A stretch of 64,000 nt of DNA from positions 124,001 through 188,000 of the forward strand of contig NZ_VSKK01000001.1 in NCBI RefSeq assembly GCF_008086205.1. The letters run 5' to 3'. This document shows, piece by piece, positions 24,556 to 32,616 of this stretch. Under the pieces are notes generated by a model. It was not told where the DNA came from. It did no database searches and saw only the letters and a program-made list of their open reading frames with translations. This DNA comes from Bizionia myxarmorum. Lineage in GTDB: Bacteria > Bacteroidota > Bacteroidia > Flavobacteriales > Flavobacteriaceae. Position 1 is the stretch's first letter. Each line of letters opens with the position of its first letter. A program made the translations under genes and the position numbers.

Positions 24556-24580
24556 ACGCCAGCAATGTAATTGTTGGCGT
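24556..24580 (+). terminator. hairpin after the holin-like gene
   Basis: An 11-bp stem with one G-T pair (24556-24566 with 24570-24580) and a 3-nt loop, without a good T run. It could partly stop transcription or protect the upstream mRNA end. Confidence 0.4.
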
Positions 24581-24594
24581 TAAAAATCTGCCTT

Positions 24595-25215
24595 ATGCTA
24601 TCACTCTTAACATTAAACAACCTAAAAACCGTTTTAATAATGGTTGGTATTGGTTTAGCTATTTATTTTTACCAGGATTATAGCTATCAAAAAAAAGAAA
24701 ATGCCCGGCAAACAGATAACCTAATCCAGATCCGTAAACAAGATAGTCTTAAATACGCCAAACAGGTTTACACCAAAAAAGAAATTGAAGAATATTTACA
24801 GTATTCCCGGCAAGATTTGCAACAGTTTTTAGAAGCCAATAAAATAAAAATAAACAGGATTGAGCAAATTATAACCCAAACTTTAAAATATACAGATACC
24901 ACAAAGCGGACCGTAGATTTATCGCCTGTTTTAGAAGCCATAAAAAGCCAACGAAATATAAAAATACCTGTAATAGATAGTACAGAATGTTTAATTGTAA
25001 AGGGTTTCATCATATTTAAAAATGATACATTAAGTTTAGACATAACAGATAGGCAATTTAAAAATGCAAGTGATGTTATTAGCTATTGGGAACGCAGGCA
25101 ATGGAAATTTTTAGGCATTAAAACCCGGCTTTTCGGAAAAAAACAAGCAACCGTAATAATTAAAGATAGCTGCGGAAAAACCCAGACATTTGTAATAGAT
25201 AAGCGAAAAAAGTAG
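24595..25215 (+). CDS. membrane-anchored protein of a Bacteroidota phage type
   Basis: 206 residues from the ATG at 24595; an in-frame TTG at 24571 lies inside the hairpin and is less likely. One N-terminal membrane helix (LKTVLIMVGIGLAIYFY, about residues 9-25) is followed by a charged coiled coil and a strand-rich domain. This resembles spanin-like or phage-tail-associated proteins (DUF6549/DUF6808 type) in Bacteroidota prophages, by general memory. The function is unknown. Confidence 0.55.
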   Translation: MLSLLTLNNLKTVLIMVGIGLAIYFYQDYSYQKKENARQTDNLIQIRKQDSLKYAKQVYTKKEIEEYLQYSRQDLQQFLEANKIKINRIEQIITQTLKYTDTTKRTVDLSPVLEAIKSQRNIKIPVIDSTECLIVKGFIIFKNDTLSLDITDRQFKNASDVISYWERRQWKFLGIKTRLFGKKQATVIIKDSCGKTQTFVIDKRKK

Positions 25216-25247
25216 TATTTTGCAGTCACCATAATAATTACCACACA

Positions 25248-25712
25248 ATGAAATTTAAAACCATAGCCATAGGCATAGGCGGCATTTTAGTATTTGGCAC
25301 TTTGTTTGCAAAAAACAAGGCTAGCCAAATTTCTGCTATTATTCAAAATTTAAAATTTAAGGTTTCCAGGATCAACAGCTTTAAATTAAAATCAGATCAC
25401 ATCCTTATAGATCTAGATTTGCTATTACAAAACCCAACGCCCGAAGAATTTTCACTAAATACAGGCACCGCCATACAGCTACATAAAATTGAAGTTTTTA
25501 CAGCTAAAGGCATTAAGGTTGCCGATGCTTACAAACAAGTAAATAACATAGTTATAAATGCCTTTGGCGAAATGTTATTAAGCAATATACAGGTAATTGT
25601 ACCCACAGAAAATTTAGGCAGTACACTTTACAGCTTTGTTAGTCAAGGCACAAATACAACCCTTATAACCAAGGCTCACGTTACCATTTTAGGAAAAAAC
25701 TACATTATTTAA
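25248..25712 (+). CDS. LEA/WHy-like beta-sandwich protein with a membrane anchor
   Basis: 154 residues. One hydrophobic helix (residues about 5-20) leads to a domain with LEA14/WHy-like features: FKLKSDHILIDLDLLLQNPTP in the middle and alternating strands. Similar small proteins occur in Bacteroidota phage genomes. Leader motif ACCATAATAATTACCACACA is at 25228-25247, directly before the ATG. The function in the element is unknown. Confidence 0.6.
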   Translation: MKFKTIAIGIGGILVFGTLFAKNKASQISAIIQNLKFKVSRINSFKLKSDHILIDLDLLLQNPTPEEFSLNTGTAIQLHKIEVFTAKGIKVADAYKQVNNIVINAFGEMLLSNIQVIVPTENLGSTLYSFVSQGTNTTLITKAHVTILGKNYII

Positions 25713-25724
25713 AAAACTAAACTT

Positions 25725-27248
25725 ATGATCTCACTTTTAATCGGTGGTGCAATTGCGCTTATAACAAAAAAAGATAGTAAACCCGGATTAGGCGCGCCAA
25801 GGCATAGCGGTTTAGCAAAAGAAGGTTTAGACAACTGCGGACGTTTAAAGCCAGGTTTCATGTATGATAATGAAGGCAATTTAATACGTGTTGAAAAGGT
25901 TAAAAAAAGCACTAAAAAAGAAAAATTGAAATCTAAAATTTTAAGCTTAAAAGAAAAGTTTAATTTACAAGGTTTAGCTTATCCTGCAATTACAAAATGT
26001 GGATTAGGTGGTGGTTATTTAGCTAACGGACACGAAATTTTATCAGATAATGATTTAGATATATTAGATGATGAAGATTACAATATCGGTCTAGGGGCAG
26101 CCGCTAAAGATGTTGAACAAATGGTTAACGAATTGATTTTAGATAAAATTAATACAGGCGAACCATTACCAGCATGGAAACAAAGTTGGGCAAATAAAGC
26201 AAGCATACCAGCACAAAATTTTGTTTCAAAAAAACCATATTCGGGAACAAACAGCATTATTCTAAATGTTCTTTTAGGATCTATTATGCCAACACCTTAT
26301 TATTTAACAGGTAAACAAATTAAGGATTTAGGCGGCAACATTAAAAAGGGATCTAAAACCGTTCCATTGGTATATTATAATTTTGTTAAGTCCTTAAAAG
26401 ATTTTTCAGAAAGTACAGACAAAGAAAACGCCTTACTCTCAAAGGTAAGAGGTTATGAGGTTAAACGTCGTGGTAAAAAAACGTTTAAAATCACACAATC
26501 TAACTATAAAGGTATTCAGCTAACTGACAAAGAAATTTTATTTTTAAAGCTAGATAAAAACGAATATTGGTCTAAAGGATATTTAAAATATTACCGTGTT
26601 TTTAATATTGCAGACACGGAAGGAATAGAGTATGAAGTTCCAGAACCTAAATTAAATACAACAGCTGAACGTATTGATATTGCCGAAGCTATTATTTCAA
26701 GCTTCGTAGATAAACCAAAGATCAAGCACAACCCAAAAGAAGCTAAATACAACACCCTTACAGATATATTGGATATTCCAAATATTGAGGAATTTGATAC
26801 ACCAGAGGAATACTATTCAACTATGTTCCATGAGTTGATACATTCTACTTTACACCAAGATCGTTTAAACAGAAAAGAAAAATACGAAGGAAAGGAAAAA
26901 GATGCATCACGAGCATTTGAAGAACTTATAGCTGAATTAGGCGCAAGTTATCTATGTGGTTTGTGCGGTATTTTAGAAGTAACCCATATTAACCAAGCTG
27001 CCTATTTAAAACAATGGTACCAAGATTTAGTTGATTTAACAGAAGAAAACCCCGACTTCTTCATTTTCGCAACACAGCAGGCCCAAAAAGCAGTTGATTA
27101 TATAATCAAGGATTTTGACGAAAACAATATAAAAAAGGTTTCTAGCCCTTCACCAGAACCAAAACCAGAGCCAAAAAACAACGATAAGGAAAAAGCAAAA
27201 GCAAGAGCCAAAGCGTTAAAATTAAAGATCAAACTTAAATTAAAATAA
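25725..27248 (+). CDS. ArdC-like antirestriction / zincin protein
   Basis: 507 residues. A short hydrophobic N-terminus and a Gly-rich repeat-like stretch precede an ArdC N-terminal ssDNA-binding domain (about residues 127-300, with PYSGTNSIILNVLL and KKGSKTVPLVYYN). The C-terminal domain is a zincin with HELIHST at 369-375 and a downstream Glu in EELIAELGASYLC. ArdC proteins protect incoming DNA of mobile elements from restriction; some are peptidases. The last 40 residues are Lys/Pro-rich. It starts the right-hand operon. The N-terminal 125 residues are odd for ArdC. Confidence 0.8.
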   Translation: MISLLIGGAIALITKKDSKPGLGAPRHSGLAKEGLDNCGRLKPGFMYDNEGNLIRVEKVKKSTKKEKLKSKILSLKEKFNLQGLAYPAITKCGLGGGYLANGHEILSDNDLDILDDEDYNIGLGAAAKDVEQMVNELILDKINTGEPLPAWKQSWANKASIPAQNFVSKKPYSGTNSIILNVLLGSIMPTPYYLTGKQIKDLGGNIKKGSKTVPLVYYNFVKSLKDFSESTDKENALLSKVRGYEVKRRGKKTFKITQSNYKGIQLTDKEILFLKLDKNEYWSKGYLKYYRVFNIADTEGIEYEVPEPKLNTTAERIDIAEAIISSFVDKPKIKHNPKEAKYNTLTDILDIPNIEEFDTPEEYYSTMFHELIHSTLHQDRLNRKEKYEGKEKDASRAFEELIAELGASYLCGLCGILEVTHINQAAYLKQWYQDLVDLTEENPDFFIFATQQAQKAVDYIIKDFDENNIKKVSSPSPEPKPEPKNNDKEKAKARAKALKLKIKLKLK

Positions 27249-27250
27249 TC

Positions 27251-28741
27251 ATGTACTATACATCAAAACTAACAGCAGACGAAAAAAAATTACTAGCAAC
27301 CGATACCGATATTTCAGATGCTTACGATACTATTAAAGTATTGTCAGATAATTTTGAAACAGATGATCCAGATGCCAAAGAGTTAGATGGTATGGTTAAA
27401 AATTGGTTAAAAAAAAACAAGCCAAAAGCGACAACAAAAAAACCAACTAAAAAAAATACAGAACCAAAACCTAAATTTAAAGTAGGTGATTTGGTTAGTT
27501 ATTTTCACGATAATAAAGTTAAATATATTATTGATGAAATTGTTTCTTTTGATGGGCAATATCACATATATAAAATCATAGACGAAAACTCTAAAATTTT
27601 AATAATCAATGAAAACTTGTTAAAAAAACGCACAGAAAAAAAGCCAAATACGCCAAATCCAACGCCAAAAGACGAACAAAACCCGGAAGCGTTAATAAAG
27701 CAATTATTAGAGCAAATAGCAGCAGGCCAAAAAGGGCAAGCTTCACCAGAACAGGTAGAAGCAATAGTAAAAAATATTCTAAAAAATAGAAAAGTTTGTT
27801 TTGACGATTTATGTGCGGATCTTTTAAAAGTCATTAACGAAACCCAAAACGTTAAAATTCATATTCCAAAGTGGAATAATACCAAAACGTTTAAAAATGA
27901 TACACCTAACTTATTGCGTATTATTGATGATATTGTTTTAGGAAATAATGTAATGCTAATTGGTGGTGCGGGAACAGGAAAAACATTTTTAGCTGAAAAA
28001 GTAGCAAGCGTTACAGGTTTAGAAGTGGAAACCATAAATTGTAATCAATTTACGTCACCTATTGAAATTAATGGCGGGCAAACTATTGAAGGCTACCAGG
28101 AAGGAAAATTAATTAAGGCGTGGCGCGATGGTAAATTATTAATATTAGATGAATTACCGAAACTTGATCCTAATACGGCAGGTATTTTAAACGAAGCTTT
28201 GGCGAAAACTAATCTTCCAGAAAATTCAGAAAGAGCCTACATAGTAAATACTAGAGGTGATCGGTTTAAAAAGAAACAAGGTTTTGCCGTTATAGCAACC
28301 GGGAACGTTTATCCAAACACAGAAAGCACAGCTTATGGTGCAAATAACAAGCAAGATTTATCTCTATTGGATCGTTTTACGGGATCTGTTTATGAAATTG
28401 AAAAAAACCCGGACTTTGAGAAAAAAGTAATTTTACCAGGCTATTTATTCCTTTGGGCCATTGCCGACAAAATTCGTACTTTAATAGAAGTAAACAAATG
28501 GGAAGCGCAAGTTTCTATTCGTTTAATGGAAACAAGTTTACGCGTGTATTTAGCCGAAAAAGAAGCTATTAAGCAAGGCGAAAAAATGGAAGATAGAAAA
28601 ACCTATAAAGATGTTATAGATAGCTTTATTTGGACGTTTACAGAAGTGCAACAGGTTGAAGTTAAGCGGGAAATAAATTACGGCAAGCATTTTGATAAAT
28701 ATCAATATAGAGATTTAAACATAGACAAAAACCCATTTTAA
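27251..28741 (+). CDS. MoxR-type AAA+ ATPase
   Basis: 496 residues. N-terminal extension with a small SH3-like part (about 75-125) and a Pro/Lys linker. The AAA+ core follows: Walker A GGAGTGKT (238-245), Walker B LLILDE (296-301), then IATGNVYPN as sensor 1. The pattern is that of MoxR/CbbQ/CobS ATPases, which pair with a VWA-domain partner to remodel complexes. The next gene, 1 bp downstream, is a plausible partner. It is not a packaging ATPase by motif. Confidence 0.8.
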   Translation: MYYTSKLTADEKKLLATDTDISDAYDTIKVLSDNFETDDPDAKELDGMVKNWLKKNKPKATTKKPTKKNTEPKPKFKVGDLVSYFHDNKVKYIIDEIVSFDGQYHIYKIIDENSKILIINENLLKKRTEKKPNTPNPTPKDEQNPEALIKQLLEQIAAGQKGQASPEQVEAIVKNILKNRKVCFDDLCADLLKVINETQNVKIHIPKWNNTKTFKNDTPNLLRIIDDIVLGNNVMLIGGAGTGKTFLAEKVASVTGLEVETINCNQFTSPIEINGGQTIEGYQEGKLIKAWRDGKLLILDELPKLDPNTAGILNEALAKTNLPENSERAYIVNTRGDRFKKKQGFAVIATGNVYPNTESTAYGANNKQDLSLLDRFTGSVYEIEKNPDFEKKVILPGYLFLWAIADKIRTLIEVNKWEAQVSIRLMETSLRVYLAEKEAIKQGEKMEDRKTYKDVIDSFIWTFTEVQQVEVKREINYGKHFDKYQYRDLNIDKNPF

Positions 28742-28742
28742 A

Positions 28743-29891
28743 ATGCCTTTTAATTTTTTACCAGACAATACAAACCCAGAGCCAAAGCCATCAACAGAAG
28801 GGCAGCCAGGCGGGCAATTTAATGTAGGGAAAAATGTGTTTTATGATGATTATTTAAGTCATTTGGATGCTCATAATTTATTTTCAACGCCACCAAAAAG
28901 AAGTGAATTTAAGTTAAACGAAAACTATAAAATAGCGAAGGATTTTTTTAGTAATTCAAGTTTAGAATGGCAGATTTTAAATAATTTTTATGGTCCAGAA
29001 ACAGAAGTAGAAAAGTTATCAGAAGGTTACACTCAATTTCAAAAACCCAATTTATTAAATGAAACGATAAATAATTTAAACGCTGAAATAAAAGAAGATT
29101 TATTTTCAAGCATGGAAAAACCAAAAATGAAAATCAATGATCGGTTTGGTATGTTTAGTTTTGATTTAGCTAGTATGGCTATGACGTATATTTATGAATA
29201 TTTTAAAGTTTCAAATAATGAAAAGGTTGATGCTAATTTAGTTGAAACAATAAAAAACAAATTAATTTATAAGCCAACAGGCGAAGCCGTAAAGCAAGAA
29301 ATTAAAAGAAGGGAAAACGGCACCCCGGTTGTGGTTTCATCTGTTAGAAACTCTTTAATTGATTTTGAAAAGCAAGACAAACAGGATAGATCAGTAGAAA
29401 TAATGGTACTAAATGCTTTTTCTAGTGATTTACAAGTGGAAAAAATAATTTATAATTCAATGGCTGCTATTACAACAGCTCAGAACCTAATTAAAAAAGG
29501 GTTTCGGGTTAAAATTACAGCCTTAAAGGTTATTGAAAATAAAAAAACAACCTACTTCCACTTTGTGCCAGCAAAACGCTTTAACCAGCCATTAGATATT
29601 AATGCAGCTGCTTATGTATGTGGTGATCCTCGTTTTTACCGCTATGCAGGTTTTAAGTTAAATATAATGGGGTGTGATCGTAATAATGAAATTATAAGCG
29701 AGGGTTTAGGATCTCCTGTAAATAGTTTAAGATTTGTTTCTAATACTATTGAAAAAGATTATGTGCCAAATTCTAATCTTAAACAAGCTGACACACGTTT
29801 GTATTTTGGTGGTTCCAGAAATATGAACGATGTAAAAAATGAAGTCAACACAGCTATTGAAATTTTAAAAGAAAAATACGCAGCTAACTAA
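28743..29891 (+). CDS. probable VWA-like partner of the MoxR-type ATPase
   Basis: 382 residues. The second half has a Rossmann-type pattern that resembles CobT/VWA-like proteins of phages: RSVEIMVLNAFSSD, then ITTAQNLIKKGFRVKITALKV and later a NQPLDINAAAYVCGDPRFYR stretch. A clear MIDAS DxSxS is not visible, so the metal site may be lost. It starts 1 bp after the MoxR gene. The call rests on this pattern and on the frequent MoxR-VWA pairing. Confidence 0.5.
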   Translation: MPFNFLPDNTNPEPKPSTEGQPGGQFNVGKNVFYDDYLSHLDAHNLFSTPPKRSEFKLNENYKIAKDFFSNSSLEWQILNNFYGPETEVEKLSEGYTQFQKPNLLNETINNLNAEIKEDLFSSMEKPKMKINDRFGMFSFDLASMAMTYIYEYFKVSNNEKVDANLVETIKNKLIYKPTGEAVKQEIKRRENGTPVVVSSVRNSLIDFEKQDKQDRSVEIMVLNAFSSDLQVEKIIYNSMAAITTAQNLIKKGFRVKITALKVIENKKTTYFHFVPAKRFNQPLDINAAAYVCGDPRFYRYAGFKLNIMGCDRNNEIISEGLGSPVNSLRFVSNTIEKDYVPNSNLKQADTRLYFGGSRNMNDVKNEVNTAIEILKEKYAAN

Positions 29892-29902
29892 TAAATAAAA
29901 CC

Positions 29903-30250
29903 ATGAAAACAAAACAATTAAAATCCGACCATCCGTTTACTGCTTTTCAATTAAAAGCTTTAAATGCTGAATTGCAAAAAATATCAAATTTACAAATTGT
30001 TGCTTTGCGTGGTGTATCAAAATCACAAATTAGCAATTATACGGATATTGAAATTAAACACTCACCATATTTATTAGATGTCTTTTTATCGTTTATAGAT
30101 ATTTCTGTTCCGGACCAGCCAAAATCATTTTTGTATAAAATTGCCACAGATGGAAAAGTAGATTATAATGCTAGATCAAGCATGAGTTTTAATTCTTTGA
30201 GTGATCGCGTTTCATTTTTCAATTTATTAACGCCTGTAAACTTTAAATAA
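29903..30250 (+). CDS. hypothetical protein
   Basis: 115 residues, soluble, mixed alpha/beta. It starts 11 bp after the VWA-like gene and 1 bp ahead of the ParB fusion, so it belongs to the operon. No family recognised. Confidence 0.55.
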   Translation: MKTKQLKSDHPFTAFQLKALNAELQKISNLQIVALRGVSKSQISNYTDIEIKHSPYLLDVFLSFIDISVPDQPKSFLYKIATDGKVDYNARSSMSFNSLSDRVSFFNLLTPVNFK

Positions 30251-30251
30251 T

Positions 30252-32543
30252 ATGCTATTCACTATTAAAAATTATAATGGATTACCAGCTTCAAAAGTTC
30301 CTACAAAATTCCGTAGTTACCATAACGATATTAAGCAAGCTATTAATACAGGTCTTTATAATGAGGATAAAGAAGTAAAATCGGTTATTGATGGTTTTTT
30401 AAGTTTGTTGAATTTAGAATTGGCTATAAAAGACACGCAAAAGGTTAAAATAGTTAAAGATCCAGCACAAATACAAAGACTAAAAAACGGCATAAGAGAA
30501 GGTGAACTATTATTAAAAAGCGGTAAAAAAGCTAGTGGTAAAAAGTACTCTAAAGAAGAATTAAAAGCTATTGAAAAAAGCGTTAATAATTCCAAAATTA
30601 GAATAGGTGAAAAGCCTAAAATGAAACAAAACACCACAATAAAAACCCTGCCATTATCTAAAATTAATACAGATGAAAAGCGGTTTCAAAACCGTAAAAA
30701 ATTAAATGAAACGATTGTAAATAATATTGTTGAAAATTTTAATGAAACGAATTTAGATCCTCTTATTATTTGGCTAGATCCAACCGATAATAAATATTAT
30801 TTACTAGCGGGCCATCACCGTTTTGCAGCTTTAAAAAAGTTAAAAATAAAAGATGCACCTGTAAAAATAGCAAACCAGGATTACCCGAAAGAAGCTGATG
30901 CCATCCGTTATGCTAAAGAAGAAAGCAATGCAAACCGTAGTTTGGAAAAACCGTATGAACGTGCAGAAATTTACCGCAAATACAGATTACAAGGCAAGAG
31001 CAAAGCAGAACTAGAAACCAAAGCAGCTATTGAAGGCAAAAACAAAAGTTATGTTTTAAACTTGTCTTATTTGAATCCCAAGGGCAAAACGTTACAAGCC
31101 TTAATTCAATTTGATAGCAGTACAAGTGTTGCAGACACGCGAGAAATGGAAAAAATAGCCGATTGGATCGGACAAACCAGAAAAATAAGCAATAAGCTTA
31201 CAGATGCTCACGAAAATGAACTTTTTGATTTCCTTACAGACAAAACAGCCAGCAAGCGAATAGCTAATAAGGTTGCATTTACTCAAAAGGTTATTAGTAT
31301 CTTATCAAATATGTTTTTTGATGCTACCAAGCCGCTTAATATTAAGCGTTTTAAATACGAGAGCAACGGGGAAAAAGTTTACAATACAGAGGTTTCAGAT
31401 TTACAGGATAAAATTAAGAAAAATCAAGAAAGTATTGATTTTATTAAAAACAGATTTTCTAATCCTGGAAGCAAAGACTATGTAGATCCTAACCATGAGG
31501 ATTATTTTCAAATGAAAAAATTTGCAGATGAAAAAATACTAGATTATAATAAAAAAATTAATGCGTTACAAAAGGAATTAACGGTTTTGTTTAAAAACAA
31601 ATCCACCTATATTAATGCAGGTAGTAACCAGGCGGCTTTATTTGGAGCCACAACAACAAAACGAAAAGCCAAACAGAAAGCCGCGCTAGGTTACAGTCAA
31701 ACCATTAACATAACAGACGAGTTAAGCAATTTGCCAACACTTAAATTAGAAGCGGAAGCAACGAAGGAACAACCAGCCGAAGGCGTGTTTAAAGAGGTCA
31801 CAAATTCGGCTGAACCTTCAAACTCTAGTAGAACAAAAATTAAAGGCGTAACAAGTGCTACTGAAAGACGTAAAAATGCTATTGATTTTGAATATTTTAA
31901 TTTTCAAGGTGATTTAGCCCAATTTTTAGGAAAACTTGAAAAGAAAAATAAAGAAAGTTTAGCCATTAACATTAGCGGTCCAAAGGGAAGTATGAAAACT
32001 CGTGTTGCATTCCAGGCGGTTGATATGTTTATAGATCACGGCCTAAATGTTGGATTTGCATCATTGGAAGAACACGCGGAAAGTGCTTTATTTCAAGATA
32101 AAGAAGATCAATATATTAAGCCAAATAACTTAAATAAGTTTTATCCGTTTAGTGATTTGCCCGCAACTTTTGAGGAATTTATGAGCCTTGTAAGTCAGTT
32201 TGATGCTTTTTTTACAGACAGTTGGCAAAAACTATTAGAACACTATGGAAACATAAATTTTGACACCCAATTTAGAAAGGCTATTAACGGTAAAATTCTT
32301 TGGACTATTTTCCAAGAAACAACAAGCGGTTCCACTCGAGGTGGAAGTAAAAGTGGTTTTGATGGGGATATAATTTTAAAAGTTGAAAAAGGCGAAAACT
32401 ATACTGAAAACTTTGTTTATGCTGAAAAAAACAGATACGAAACCATACCAGGTGCTAAATTTTATATTCACGATAAAAAGTTAGTAACCCCGGAAGATGA
32501 AGAAATTAAACCTTTGCCCGCTGAAATTTATTTAGATATTTAA
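30252..32543 (+). CDS. ParB-like nuclease domain fused to a RecA/RadA-like ATPase
   Basis: 763 residues. Residues about 129-235 are a ParB/Srx-type domain: KTLPLSKINTDEKRFQNR at its start and LLAGHHRFAALKKL (184-197) as the GxxR box. A helical middle follows, then a RecA-like core at about 560-745: GPKGSMKTRVA (576-586) in Walker A form, SQFDAFFTDSW as Walker B, and KNRYETIPG, which recalls the RadA KNRFG motif. It may bind and move DNA at the element's origin, or act in partition. The fusion of both halves in one protein is uncommon in my knowledge. Confidence 0.7.
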   Translation: MLFTIKNYNGLPASKVPTKFRSYHNDIKQAINTGLYNEDKEVKSVIDGFLSLLNLELAIKDTQKVKIVKDPAQIQRLKNGIREGELLLKSGKKASGKKYSKEELKAIEKSVNNSKIRIGEKPKMKQNTTIKTLPLSKINTDEKRFQNRKKLNETIVNNIVENFNETNLDPLIIWLDPTDNKYYLLAGHHRFAALKKLKIKDAPVKIANQDYPKEADAIRYAKEESNANRSLEKPYERAEIYRKYRLQGKSKAELETKAAIEGKNKSYVLNLSYLNPKGKTLQALIQFDSSTSVADTREMEKIADWIGQTRKISNKLTDAHENELFDFLTDKTASKRIANKVAFTQKVISILSNMFFDATKPLNIKRFKYESNGEKVYNTEVSDLQDKIKKNQESIDFIKNRFSNPGSKDYVDPNHEDYFQMKKFADEKILDYNKKINALQKELTVLFKNKSTYINAGSNQAALFGATTTKRKAKQKAALGYSQTINITDELSNLPTLKLEAEATKEQPAEGVFKEVTNSAEPSNSSRTKIKGVTSATERRKNAIDFEYFNFQGDLAQFLGKLEKKNKESLAINISGPKGSMKTRVAFQAVDMFIDHGLNVGFASLEEHAESALFQDKEDQYIKPNNLNKFYPFSDLPATFEEFMSLVSQFDAFFTDSWQKLLEHYGNINFDTQFRKAINGKILWTIFQETTSGSTRGGSKSGFDGDIILKVEKGENYTENFVYAEKNRYETIPGAKFYIHDKKLVTPEDEEIKPLPAEIYLDI

Positions 32544-32584
32544 AGCAACAGTAGTCATTTTATTGTTTTTAAGTTAGTTAGTTG

Positions 32585-32609
32585 AAAGCCGTTTTTTATA
32601 AGCGGCTTT
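32585..32609. terminator. terminator between the ParB-fusion operon and the integrase
   Basis: AAAGCCG (32585-32591) pairs with CGGCTTT (32603-32609), T-rich after it on the plus strand. It separates two convergent genes. Confidence 0.65.
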
Positions 32610-32616
32610 TTTCTTT

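Noticed and set aside
27251-28741. MoxR-type ATPase as a genome-packaging ATPase
   Set aside because: Motifs fit MoxR/CobS, and a VWA-like gene follows; no HerA/FtsK or TerL features.
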